A DNA stretch of 64,000 nt from Crenobacter caeni. Its GTDB lineage: Bacteria; Pseudomonadota; Gammaproteobacteria; Burkholderiales; Chromobacteriaceae. Of the stretch, positions 1 to 7,431 are shown piece after piece. Location: assembly GCF_010435965.1 (NCBI RefSeq), contig NZ_JAAGAA010000009.1:1-64000 (forward strand), given 5' to 3'. The notes beneath the pieces were generated by a model, which was not told where the DNA came from, did not search any database, and was given only the letters and a program-made list of their open reading frames with translations. Both the position numbers and the translations under genes were made by a program. Positions within the stretch are counted from its first letter, which is position 1. Every line of letters starts with the position of its first letter.

Positions 1-71
1 GAACGGGGCACGACCGGCAGCAGTGGCTGCAATGATTTCCAAAGCTTCTGGCTGACAATACTTCGCTTCAT
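1..71 (-). CDS. IS5-family transposase, N-terminal fragment (runs off window)
   Basis: Only the first 23 codons are inside the window. The peptide begins MKRSIVSQ and contains LW-x(4)-PLLP followed by PR. This matches the start of IS5-family transposases of the DUF4096 type, where a Trp and a PLLP motif precede the Arg-rich DNA-binding segment. The gene reads out of the left edge, so the DDE catalytic residues are not visible and integrity cannot be judged. The assignment rests on this short motif plus the nearby IS-like end. Confidence 0.5.
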   Translation of the reverse strand, partial: MKRSIVSQKLWKSLQPLLPVVPR

Positions 72-126
72 GCCAGCCAGATGGGGGCTCGCTCCCGTGG
101 CATCAATATGGTTTTGTTAGCGGCTC
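1..126 (-). mobile_element. End of a probable IS5-family insertion sequence
   Basis: The left edge of the window appears to be the 5' end of an insertion sequence. It holds the start of a transposase reading leftward, and about 50 bases upstream lies GAGCCGCTAACAAAAC (complement of 111-126), which looks like an IS terminal inverted repeat beginning with GAG. The adjoining TTAG at 127-130 fits the YTAR target preferred by IS5-type elements. The other end lies outside the window, so the repeat pairing and target duplication cannot be checked. Confidence 0.5.
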
Positions 127-304
127 TTAGTCTTGCTAGGGGGTGGAAAAACAGCCAAGTATTTGAATGTGCGTTGGTTTTTAGATTATGCAGGATTGGG
201 TAATGCATCTTTCCTTGTACTCTCTGGCTAGTGCAATAACATTCAAGCAAGGACTCGCCGTGGTCCGCAGGCAACGATAAATATAATTTACCTCGGAGGT
301 GGTC

Positions 305-1015
305 ATGGCAAACGCGATGTTGGCTTCAATTGCCGAGTTGGACGATCGCATGGTGGTTTTCATCAACACCTATATGCATCGGAGTCCGCAGTTCGACCAT
401 TTTCTGGCTTGGGCGATGAACGCCCCGATCATCAAGTTCTTGCCTATTGTCTTGGCCATCTGCTGGGTGTGGTTTGCCGGCGCGACTGGCGAGTCTGGGC
501 GCAGGAAAATACTGGCGGGGATACTGGTTGGGTTGGCCGCGTTGTTCCTGACCCGCATCATGGCGACGGCCTTGCCGTTCCGGACGCGACCCTATACCAA
601 CCCTGACCTTCACTTTGTCACCGACATGGTCGGTGCGATGCGGACGTGGAGTTCTTTTCCAAGCGATCATGCCGGACTGGCATTTGCATTGGCGGCCACC
701 CTTTTTCGGGTATCACCGTTACTTGGCATTTGGGCGTTTATTCATTCGATCCTGTTTGTCTGTTTTCCCCGCTTTTATTTTGGCATGCACTACCCGTCTG
801 ATTTATTGGCCGGTGCGCTGGTGGGTTTGTTGTCCATTGTCTTGTACGCCAAGCTAGATCCACAAGGCCGCATGGTCAAACCACTGCTCGCCATTGAGCG
901 AGCAATCCCGAAGTTTTTCTACACGGCCGGGTTTTTCCTGCTGTTCGAGATTGCAGAAATGTTCGACAGCCTGCGCTTGGTCGCGAGCGCGTTGTTCAAG
1001 AGCCTCGGGCACTGA
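305..1015 (+). CDS. PAP2-family membrane phosphatase
   Basis: This 236-aa polytopic membrane protein is of the PAP2 (type 2 phosphatidic acid phosphatase) superfamily. The three phosphatase motifs are present: Arg-rich motif ending RP near residues 93-96, S-FPSDH-G at 117-124 with His122, and R-x5-H-x3-D at 156-166 (Arg156, His162, Asp166). Members dephosphorylate lipid phosphates such as undecaprenyl pyrophosphate or phosphatidic acid; the substrate here cannot be read from sequence. The reading frame opens at GTG 299, but ATG 305 is preferred because it sits about five bases after GGAGGT. It is a single-gene unit between the IS end and the two-component system. Its PmrA-type neighbour could hint at envelope lipid modification, which is only inference. 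Confidence 0.85.
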   Translation: MANAMLASIAELDDRMVVFINTYMHRSPQFDHFLAWAMNAPIIKFLPIVLAICWVWFAGATGESGRRKILAGILVGLAALFLTRIMATALPFRTRPYTNPDLHFVTDMVGAMRTWSSFPSDHAGLAFALAATLFRVSPLLGIWAFIHSILFVCFPRFYFGMHYPSDLLAGALVGLLSIVLYAKLDPQGRMVKPLLAIERAIPKFFYTAGFFLLFEIAEMFDSLRLVASALFKSLGH

Positions 1016-1163
1016 GCGTTGCCCGGCAGGTAACCTCAGCCTTTCCGCCAAACGGCAGGGTTGCTTGGTCTTGTCTGTTCCTCCGGTTTTCGCTGTGCCC
1101 GCCGAAGGAGGATCTTGTCTGAAGAGACGCTGCCTGTTGTGGCGGCCGTGCGCCATTGCCTAT

Positions 1164-1180
1164 CTTAAGCTCTGTTTAAT
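1164..1180 (+). promoter_or_regulatory. PmrA/BqsR-type operator before the response regulator
   Basis: CTTAAG-CTCTG-TTTAAT fits the PmrA box (YTTAAK-N5-YTTAAK), equivalently TTAAG-N6-TTAAT. It lies about 115 bases before the response regulator start and probably mediates autoregulation. The same type of site, in perfect form, precedes the operon starting at 6940. Confidence 0.65.
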
Positions 1181-1294
1181 CCGAACCTGTTCCAATAGCA
1201 GGCTGTTGCGCATGGCTGCCACCTGTCTTGCCCTGAAGCAAGCGCGGTTCGCGTGCCGTGCGGTAAGCTCGCCAAAGGACAAGGAGGACAAGGG

Positions 1295-1957
1295 ATGCGG
1301 ATATTGCTGGCGGAAGACGACGCGCTGATCGGGGACGGACTGCAGACAGGCCTCAGGGCACTGGGGTTCAACGTGGACTGGTTCCGCGACGGGCGTGAGG
1401 CGCAGCAGGCGCTGTCGGCTGCGGCGTACGACGCGGTGGTGCTCGATTTGGGCCTGCCCGGCGCCGACGGGCTGGATGTGCTCGCGGCCTGGCGGCGCGC
1501 CGGGCGCAGCGAGCCCGTGCTTGTGCTGACCGCGCGCGATGCGCTCGCCGACCGGGTGGGGGGCCTGGACGCCGGTGCTGACGATTATCTTGCCAAGCCG
1601 TTTGCGCTGGCCGAGGTCGCTGCGCGCCTGCGCGCGCTGATCCGCCGCCACCACGGCCAGGCGTCGCCGACCATGAGCGTCGGCGAAATCTGCCTCGATC
1701 CGGTCGCGCGCAAGGTGACGCTCACAGGGCAGGCGGTCGAATTGACCGCGCGCGAGTTCGAGCTGCTCGAGCTTCTGATGGCGAGCCGCGGCCGGGTGCT
1801 GACCAAGGAGCTGATCGAAGAGAAGTTGTACGGCTGGAGCCGCGACGTCGAGAGCAACACGGTTGAAGTGCACGTGCACCACCTGCGCAAGAAGCTGGGC
1901 AGCGCGCTGATCCGTACCGTGCGCGGCGTCGGCTACACGCTGGGAGAACCGGGATGA
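1295..1957 (+). CDS. OmpR-family response regulator, QseB/PmrA/BqsR type
   Basis: This 220-aa two-domain response regulator has a receiver domain (about residues 1-115) with acidic pair Asp8-Asp9, phosphoacceptor Asp51 in VVLDLGLPG, Thr79 and Lys101. An OmpR/PhoB winged-helix DNA-binding domain follows (about 125-218). It belongs to the QseB/PmrA/BqsR branch, whose members bind paired CTTAAG half-sites. The ATG at 1295 follows AAGGAGG at 1281-1287; an upstream in-frame ATG at 1253 lacks a ribosome site. The stop overlaps the start of the sensor kinase gene by ATGA. PmrA-type boxes lie upstream of this gene and of the convergent operon starting at 6940, making that operon the likely target. 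Confidence 0.93.
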   Translation: MRILLAEDDALIGDGLQTGLRALGFNVDWFRDGREAQQALSAAAYDAVVLDLGLPGADGLDVLAAWRRAGRSEPVLVLTARDALADRVGGLDAGADDYLAKPFALAEVAARLRALIRRHHGQASPTMSVGEICLDPVARKVTLTGQAVELTAREFELLELLMASRGRVLTKELIEEKLYGWSRDVESNTVEVHVHHLRKKLGSALIRTVRGVGYTLGEPG

Positions 1958-3315
1958 GGCGGGTGCGCAGCCTGCGCGTGCAGGTGATGCTGACGGTCGC
2001 GCTGGCGGTCACCCTGTTGTGGGGCTTGAGCGCCGGCATCGCGTGGTGGCAGGTGCGTCACGAGATCGACGAGCTGTTCGACACCCAGCAGATGCAGTTC
2101 GCCCGCCAGCTGCTCGCCGCCGACCTGCACGACTTCGACGACGACAGCGCGCGCCTGCCGCAGGGGCGCGAGCTGTTGCCCAAGTCGCTGCCCAAGGCGC
2201 GGCGCGGCAGCCTGGAGGACGACGCGCTGTCGTTTGCGGTGTGGAGCGAAGACGGCGAGCCGCTGTTCGCCGACGGTGGCAAGCACCGGCTGCCGCCGCC
2301 GGATGGCCGGTACGGCTTTTACGACGCCCGCCTGGACGGCGAGCCGTGGCGGGTGTTGTACCTGGCCTTGCCCGACGGCCACCGCACTGCGGTGGTCGGC
2401 CAGGCGCTCGAGTTCCGCGACGAGGTGGCCAGCGAAGTGCTCGCCGCGCAGTTGTTGCCGTGGCTGGTCGCGCTGCCGCTGCTGCTGCTGGCCGTCTGGC
2501 TGACGCTCAGCCGCCGGCTCTCGCCGCTGGGCCGGCTGGCCGGCCAGTTGCGCGCGCGTCGGCTGGACGACGCGACGCCTTTGCAGGCGACGCTGCCGTC
2601 CGAGGTGCAGCCGATGCTCGACGCGATCAACGCGCTGACCGGGCGCATGGCCGATACGCTGACCCGCGAGCGCCGCTTCACGGCGGATGCCGCGCACGAG
2701 TTGCGCACGCCGCTGGCCGCGCTCAAGGTACAGGCCGAGGTTGCCGCGTTGCCCTTGCCAGACGCCGACCGCGCGCGCGCGCTGTCGCAACTGGACGCCG
2801 GCATCGACCGCGCGACGCGCCTCGTCAACCAGCTGCTCGCGCTGACCCGGCTCGACCCGCTGTCCGGGCCGGCCGACGCGCAAGCCGTCGACTGGGCGCG
2901 GGTGGCCGCGCAGGTGAAGACGGACGCCGCGCCGTTCGCCGCTGCGCGCGGCGTGTGTCTCACGGTGAGTGGCGACGCGGCGCATGCCTTGCCGCTGACG
3001 GGCGACGAGACGCTGCTCGCGCTGATGCTGCGCAACCTCGCCGACAACGCGGTGCGCTACAGCCAGGCGGAGGGCGGCGAAGTCGAGCTTGTGCTCGCGC
3101 CGGACGCGGTCAGCGTGCTCGACAACGGGCCGGGCATCGCGCCCGAGCTGTTGCCGCGTATCCGCGAGCGTTTTTTCCGGCCGGCCGGCCAGACCGAGAC
3201 CGGCAGCGGGCTGGGGCTGTCGATTGTCGAGCGGGTCGCCCAGTTGCACGGGCTGAGGCTACTGCTTGAAAACCGCGCCGAAGGCGGGTTGGCTGCGCGC
3301 ATCGTGCGTGTTTGA
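1954..3315 (+). CDS. Sensor histidine kinase, QseC-like
   Basis: This 453-aa membrane histidine kinase is the partner of the regulator just upstream (4-base overlap). Transmembrane helix 1 spans about residues 10-31 and helix 2 about 165-185, framing a roughly 130-residue periplasmic sensor that contains an E-x2-E (Glu37, Glu40) and an acidic stretch DLHDFDDD (58-64). The HisKA box has [12 protein letters not shown] with phosphorylatable His248. The HATPase domain has [11 protein letters not shown] (N box), DNGPGI (G1) and GSGLGLSIV (G2). QseC/PmrB/BqsS kinases sense hormones, metals or cationic compounds; E-x2-E metal motifs occur in Fe-sensing relatives, but a near-identical motif is common among QseC proteins, so the ligand is unknown. 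Confidence 0.92.
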   Translation: MRRVRSLRVQVMLTVALAVTLLWGLSAGIAWWQVRHEIDELFDTQQMQFARQLLAADLHDFDDDSARLPQGRELLPKSLPKARRGSLEDDALSFAVWSEDGEPLFADGGKHRLPPPDGRYGFYDARLDGEPWRVLYLALPDGHRTAVVGQALEFRDEVASEVLAAQLLPWLVALPLLLLAVWLTLSRRLSPLGRLAGQLRARRLDDATPLQATLPSEVQPMLDAINALTGRMADTLTRERRFTADAAHELRTPLAALKVQAEVAALPLPDADRARALSQLDAGIDRATRLVNQLLALTRLDPLSGPADAQAVDWARVAAQVKTDAAPFAAARGVCLTVSGDAAHALPLTGDETLLALMLRNLADNAVRYSQAEGGEVELVLAPDAVSVLDNGPGIAPELLPRIRERFFRPAGQTETGSGLGLSIVERVAQLHGLRLLLENRAEGGLAARIVRV

Positions 3316-3332
3316 TTAGGAGGGGGCAGCAC

Positions 3333-3359
3333 AACGGCCGGCGCAGCGCGCCGGCCGTT
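3333..3359. terminator. Bidirectional terminator hairpin
   Basis: A 12-bp perfect stem (AACGGCCGGCGC with its complement) and a 3-base loop sit between the convergent ends of the sensor kinase and the SDR gene. No long T tract follows, so efficiency is uncertain. Confidence 0.7.
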
Positions 3360-3370
3360 CGCATTTCAGG

Positions 3371-4156
3371 TCAGGGCAGGTGGCGGCGGATCAGCGCGAG
3401 CTTGCCGGCGAGCGCCTTGTCGATGAGCGCCGGGCAGGCGAGGTTGAGGCGGGCGAACAGCTTCTCCGGCCAGCCCAGGTAATGGCGGCCGCTGCGGCCC
3501 GCATCCAGTGCGGCGAGCACCGCCTGCGCGACGACAGCCGGGCTGTCGCTGTGGTTGCCCATCGCGCCGTTCAGCGCGTTGACTTCGGCGCTGTTGAGCG
3601 CGGTGTCGGTCGCGCGTGGCGCGAGGTAGTGCACGCAGAGACCGCGGTCGGCGAACTCGCGGCGCAGCGCCTCGCTGAAGCCGTAGATGCCGAACTTGCT
3701 CGCCGAGTAGACCGCGTGGCCGGGGAAGGCGAGGCTGCCGAAGGTCGAGCCGATATTGACGAGGTCGGCGCCGCGCTTGGCCAGCAGTTGCGGCAGCAGC
3801 GCGCGGGTCAGCTGCATGGTCGCGGTCAGGTTGGCGGTGACGACGTCCGCGATCGCGTTCTCGTCCATCCGCTCGAACGCGGCGAAGCAGCCGACGCCGG
3901 CGACGTTGACGAGCCCGTCGACGCCGCCGGCGTCGGCGCAGGCCGTTACCAGCGCCGCGCGGCCGTCTGCGCGGGTCAGGTCGCTGGCGACCCATACCGC
4001 GTCGGCCGACGCGGGCAGTTTTTTCGCGAGGGCTGCCAGGCGCGCGCCGTCGCGGCCGGCCAGTACCAGCCGGTGGCCGCGTGCGGCCAGCGCCTCGGCG
4101 ATCGCGCCGCCGATGCCGCCGCTGGCGCCGGTGACGACGAAGGTGCGGGCGCTCAT
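3371..4156 (-). CDS. Short-chain dehydrogenase/reductase (SDR), last gene of the hemolysin-family operon
   Basis: This 261-aa classical SDR should be an NAD(P)-dependent oxidoreductase. The Rossmann motif TGASGGIGGAIAEALA lies at residues 9-24, NVAG in the middle, a catalytic Ser in NIGSTFGS, and Y-x3-K as YSASK. Within the operon it could reduce or oxidise a carbonyl made by the upstream oxidase and ligase, but the substrate is unknown. The ATG at 4156 overlaps the stop of the upstream gene (ATGA, 4153-4156); the frame is open much further upstream, but that extension is antisense noise of the neighbouring gene. It is the last gene before a shared terminator. Confidence 0.9.
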   Translation of the reverse strand: MSARTFVVTGASGGIGGAIAEALAARGHRLVLAGRDGARLAALAKKLPASADAVWVASDLTRADGRAALVTACADAGGVDGLVNVAGVGCFAAFERMDENAIADVVTANLTATMQLTRALLPQLLAKRGADLVNIGSTFGSLAFPGHAVYSASKFGIYGFSEALRREFADRGLCVHYLAPRATDTALNSAEVNALNGAMGNHSDSPAVVAQAVLAALDAGRSGRHYLGWPEKLFARLNLACPALIDKALAGKLALIRRHLP

Positions 4157-4833
4157 GCGAATTCCCTTTCCAGCGCGCAAGCCTGTACGGGGTCGACCGA
4201 GCGCAAGGTGTCGCCGAACAGGCGGTAGAACATGCGCGCCGAATGGATGATGCGCGCTTGGTCGGCCGGGCTGTCGATGCGGTTCATCAGCCGCTCGAAG
4301 AACACGATGTGCTCCATGTCGAGCGCGCCGTGCGAGCGCAGGTAGCTGAACGCGCTGTCGGGCAGGCCGGTCGACTGCTGGATCGCGTCGGCGGCGGCGC
4401 TGGCGACGCCGACGCTGGTACCCTCGAGCACCAGCACCATGCCGAAGAAGCCGACCGGGTCGACCCGGCTCACCAGGTCCCACGCGTAGGCGACCATCAG
4501 CTCGGTCTCGGGGTTCGGCCGCGAGCGGCGCGCCTTTTCCTTGTCGTAGCCGCAGGCGGCGATGTCGTTCAGCACCCACTCGTGGTGGCCGGTTTCTTCC
4601 TCGATATATTCGGCGATTGCCTCGCGCAGCCACTCCTGTTCGTCAGAGAGGCGCGCGCCGGTCTGCATCAGCAGCGGCACCGTGTGCTTCACATGGTGGA
4701 AGGCCTGCGTGAGGTAGGCCGCGTAGCTCGGCACGTCCATGCGCCCAGCGAGTGCGTCGCCGATCAGCGGGGCGGTGAGCATCGATGTGCGCGCGTCGGC
4801 GGTCTCGGCCATCAGTCTTTGGTGGAAGGTCAT
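4153..4833 (-). CDS. Heme-oxygenase-like di-metal oxidase (HDO/TenA-like fold)
   Basis: This 226-aa all-helical protein belongs to the iron-containing redox enzyme / heme-oxygenase-like family. The presumptive metal ligands are all there: E80-x2-H83 in EEETGHH, Glu137 in VLEGTS, and H168-x3-D172-x2-H175. This pattern is typical of HDO enzymes such as UndA, BesC and the central domain of SznF, which use a transient di-iron centre and O2 to cleave or oxidise C-C or C-N bonds in fatty acids and amino acids. The reaction here is unknown. It is translationally coupled on both sides (4-base overlaps with the ligase upstream and the SDR downstream), so its product or substrate probably passes between these enzymes. 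Confidence 0.8.
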   Translation of the reverse strand: MTFHQRLMAETADARTSMLTAPLIGDALAGRMDVPSYAAYLTQAFHHVKHTVPLLMQTGARLSDEQEWLREAIAEYIEEETGHHEWVLNDIAACGYDKEKARRSRPNPETELMVAYAWDLVSRVDPVGFFGMVLVLEGTSVGVASAAADAIQQSTGLPDSAFSYLRSHGALDMEHIVFFERLMNRIDSPADQARIIHSARMFYRLFGDTLRSVDPVQACALEREFA

Positions 4834-6281
4834 CCTTGTTCTCCTTGGCAGGGCCCGGTCGCAGGCGCGCCGGCCCAGTGTTCGGCGATGCGGCCGCGGC
4901 GCGGCCGGCCGTTTTCGGTCATGAATTCGCCGCCGGGCAACAGCGGCGCGTCAAGGCGGATCAGGCGCGCGACGCGCGCGTAGTCGGGTAGCGCGGCGTT
5001 GGCGTGCGCGAGCGTTTCGGCGAGCGCGTCGTCGCTGGCGCCCGGCGCGAACGCCAGCGCAAACAGCGCAGGCTCGCCCTCGCCGAGCACCACGCACTGG
5101 CGGATGCGTCCGTCGGCGCACAGTTCGCTCTCAACCCACTCGGGCGACACGTTGCGGCCGAACGCGGTGATCAGCACATGCTTGCGCCGCCCGGCGACGT
5201 GGACGAAACCGTCGGCGTCGGCATGGACCAGGTCGCCGCTGGCGACGCGGCGGCTGAAGCTTGCATCGTCGCCCAGGTAGCCGGTCGGCGCGGGCAGTTC
5301 GATCACCAGCTCGCCGTTTTCTATATGGGTGCGCACATGCGGCAGCGGCCGGCCGACGCTGCCCGGGCGGTCGGCGTGTGGGGTATTCAGGCAGACCACC
5401 GAGCCGCATTCGCTCAGGCCGTAGCCCTCGTACACCGGCAGGGCCGCGGCGCGGGCCGTCTCGACCAGCGCCGGCGCGACGCGCGCGCCGCCGACGGCGA
5501 CAAACTGCAGCGACGCGGGCGGAACCCAGCCTGCCTGCGTGGCGGCGACCAGCTCGGTGAGGATTTGCGGCACGCTGATGACGCTCGCCGGCGCGTGCCG
5601 GCTGATCGCCGCGCACAGCGCCTGCCGATCCAGGCCGCTGCTGCCGGTGAGGCCGACTTCGGCGAGCGCGGGCAACACGCAGCGCGCGCCGACCAGCAGC
5701 GCGCGATAGAGGCCGGCGACGTTCTCGAGCAGGGTGGACAAGGGCAGCAGGGCGAGGTGACTGGTGAGCGCCCCGCCGCCGGTCGCCTCCGCCAGTGCGT
5801 TGGCGGTGGCCAGCAGCAGGCCTTGCTCGAGGCACACCCCCTTGGGCGACCCGGTGGTGCCCGAGGTGTAGGTGAGCTTGGCGGTGCTGGCCGGGCAGCG
5901 GGCAGCGGCGGTGGGCGCGAGCCGTTCCAGCGTCAGCGACAGGCAGCCGGGCAACGGCGTTTCGCCCGGCCGGCAGGGGCGCAGCAGCGTGTCGGCGCCG
6001 GCATCAAGGAGTGCGTGCGCGCGCTGCGCGGGGCTGAAAAAGAGCGGCAGCGGCAGCAGGCTGGCGCCGCAGGCGAGCGCGGCGAGGTCGGCCACCGCCC
6101 AGTCGCTGCCGTTGTCGGCGGCGAGCGCGACCACCCGGCAGCCGCTCAGCGCCGCCGCCGCACGGGCGACTTCATGCGCGAGCGCCTCACCGGTGAGCGC
6201 GCGTACGCCATCGTCGACCAGCACCCTGTCAGCGTGGCGCTCGAACGAGGCAGCGAGTGCGTCCCATAGCGGCGTCTTCAT
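4830..6281 (-). CDS. AMP-dependent synthetase/ligase (adenylate-forming enzyme)
   Basis: This 483-aa ANL-superfamily protein would activate a carboxylic acid as an acyl-adenylate. The P-loop YTSGTTGSPKG is at residues 138-148, the adenine-binding YEGYGLSE motif is present, the ATP-binding Asp sits in SGDLVHAD, and a hinge region leads to a short C-terminal domain. It is odd that the near-terminal catalytic Lys (A10 motif; TPTxK in fatty-acyl ligases) is replaced: the segment reads TENGRPRRGR. Start choice: ATG at 6281 overlaps the stop of the upstream gene (ATGA); an in-frame ATG at 6302 would add seven residues. Its place between the hemolysin-family protein and the di-metal oxidase suggests it supplies an activated acyl group. 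Confidence 0.85.
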   Translation of the reverse strand: MKTPLWDALAASFERHADRVLVDDGVRALTGEALAHEVARAAAALSGCRVVALAADNGSDWAVADLAALACGASLLPLPLFFSPAQRAHALLDAGADTLLRPCRPGETPLPGCLSLTLERLAPTAAARCPASTAKLTYTSGTTGSPKGVCLEQGLLLATANALAEATGGGALTSHLALLPLSTLLENVAGLYRALLVGARCVLPALAEVGLTGSSGLDRQALCAAISRHAPASVISVPQILTELVAATQAGWVPPASLQFVAVGGARVAPALVETARAAALPVYEGYGLSECGSVVCLNTPHADRPGSVGRPLPHVRTHIENGELVIELPAPTGYLGDDASFSRRVASGDLVHADADGFVHVAGRRKHVLITAFGRNVSPEWVESELCADGRIRQCVVLGEGEPALFALAFAPGASDDALAETLAHANAALPDYARVARLIRLDAPLLPGGEFMTENGRPRRGRIAEHWAGAPATGPCQGEQG

Positions 6282-6940
6282 CGTGCACCAGCCTTCAGGC
6301 AACGGGCGAAGGCCTGCGCCGCTTCTACGCGGGCGAACCAGTCGGCATCGGCGGCGTGCTGGCGGGCCAGTTGTGCGTAGGAAGGGGTGATCAGCCCCAG
6401 CGTCACCTGCGGCGCTTCGTCGTAATAGCGGCCCCAGCGTTGTTGCTGGTCGGGTGGCAAGCGCGCGGGGTCGGCCGGCAGCAGCGCCCGGGTGTGCAGG
6501 CCCATATGCGTGAGCAGCCGGTTCAGCCGCGCGCTGGCGGTGAACATCACGTAGGGGCGGCCAGCGGCGGCGAGGGTGGCGACCAGCGTGCGGATCAGTC
6601 CCTGCGCGTGGCGGCCGTGCGCGGCGAGGTTGCCGATTTCGGTGATTTCCTGGCGGGCGACCGGACGGCCGAGCGCGCCGGCGAGCACCTGCTCGGCGGG
6701 TTGTGCCAGGTAATGCTCGAGGTAGAGCGCACCGGTCTCTGCCGCGCGCAGGCCCAGCACCGCGTGCGGCGTGTCGCCGTCGAACTCGCCGATCAGCCAG
6801 GGTAGGAAGTGGTCGGGGCGGGCGTCGTAGTGGCGCTCGAAGGTCGCTGCGACAAAGCCGGACAGCAGCGCGTAGGATGCGTCGTCGCGGCGGGTCAGGC
6901 GGCTCGCCGAGGTCGGCGTACAGACGGGTAGGGCGCTCAT
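6278..6940 (-). CDS. Thermostable hemolysin family protein (first gene of the operon)
   Basis: This 220-aa protein matches the thermostable hemolysin family (named from a Vibrio hemolysin). Landmarks are YLEHYL, VARQEITEIGNLAAHGRH in the middle, MFTASARLNRLLTHMGL, LPADPARLPP, and WGRYYDEAPQV near the end. No signal peptide or membrane segment is seen, so direct pore formation looks unlikely. From memory the family resembles acyl-CoA N-acyltransferase folds, which I could not verify. It leads the four-gene ATGA-coupled operon, whose promoter region holds a perfect CTTAAG-N5-CTTAAG operator. A role as acyltransferase in making a small lipid or amide product is an inference. Confidence 0.8.
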   Translation of the reverse strand: MSALPVCTPTSASRLTRRDDASYALLSGFVAATFERHYDARPDHFLPWLIGEFDGDTPHAVLGLRAAETGALYLEHYLAQPAEQVLAGALGRPVARQEITEIGNLAAHGRHAQGLIRTLVATLAAAGRPYVMFTASARLNRLLTHMGLHTRALLPADPARLPPDQQQRWGRYYDEAPQVTLGLITPSYAQLARQHAADADWFARVEAAQAFARCLKAGAR

Positions 6941-6985
6941 GCGGAACTCCGCGTCAGGATCATGACCAGAGCGTAGATCCCGCAG

Positions 6986-7002
6986 CTTAAGCGATGCTTA
7001 AG
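6986..7002 (-). promoter_or_regulatory. Perfect PmrA/BqsR-type operator before the hemolysin-family operon
   Basis: CTTAAG-CGATG-CTTAAG (also readable as TTAAG-N6-TTAAG) is an exact match to the PmrA and BqsR consensus. It lies 46 bases upstream of the ATG at 6940, in the position expected for an activator near the -35 region. The response regulator at 1295-1957 is of this binding family. Confidence 0.75.
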
Positions 7003-7086
7003 GGATGGCCTGCTGGCTGCCTGCGACAATCGGTCGCATGGTGCCCGCCGGCCGTTTGCGGCAAGCTGTACCTATCCAAGGTGCTG

Positions 7087-7117
7087 GGCCCTGCATAGAT
7101 GCAGGGCCATTTTTTTT
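7087..7117 (+). terminator. Rho-independent terminator without an obvious upstream gene
   Basis: A 10-bp stem (GGCCCTGCAT at 7087-7096 with its complement at 7099-7108) is followed by eight T residues (7110-7117). No coding frame reads into it on the plus strand, so it ends either a short untranslated RNA started within 6950-7060 or a leader transcript of the gene at 7188. Confidence 0.75.
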
Positions 7118-7187
7118 GCGCGTGCCGGGCGCGGACGCTGCCGGATGCATAGGCTGTAGTGATTCACTGCTACACAGGGAGAAGACG

Positions 7188-7424
7188 ATGGCACGCAATT
7201 TCTGGTGGGGCGCGCTGGCCTGTCTCACGACGGCCAGGGCATTCGCCGCGGCGGCGTCGGACGTGGTCGAGAACACGCATGTGATCGCCGGCGCCGACGT
7301 GGGTGCGTCGGCGCCGGCGTTCTGGTCGCAGCCGGAGGGCGCGTGGAGCTGGTTCGGCGCGCCGCTGATTGGCGTCGCCGCGGTGGTCGTGCTCTATCTG
7401 ATCTGGCAGCGTCGCCGCCGTTAG
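7188..7424 (+). CDS. Small secreted/membrane protein, function unknown
   Basis: This 78-aa protein has an N-terminal signal-like helix (about residues 4-20, with AFA before a possible cleavage site), a short polar middle, and a C-terminal transmembrane helix (about 55-73) followed by QRRRR. The ATG at 7188 follows AGGGAGAAG; the frame is open upstream to 7005 but that part lacks a ribosome site and crosses the terminator at 7087-7117. It converges on the copper-type TonB receptor gene with only seven bases between their ends. I do not recognise the family. The topology would anchor a small periplasmic domain to the inner membrane. Confidence 0.6.
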   Translation: MARNFWWGALACLTTARAFAAAASDVVENTHVIAGADVGASAPAFWSQPEGAWSWFGAPLIGVAAVVVLYLIWQRRRR

Positions 7425-7431
7425 GGCGGGC

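Noticed and set aside
68..274. 68-codon minus-strand frame upstream of the PAP2 gene
   Set aside because: No family resemblance or ribosome site, and it crosses the inferred IS end.
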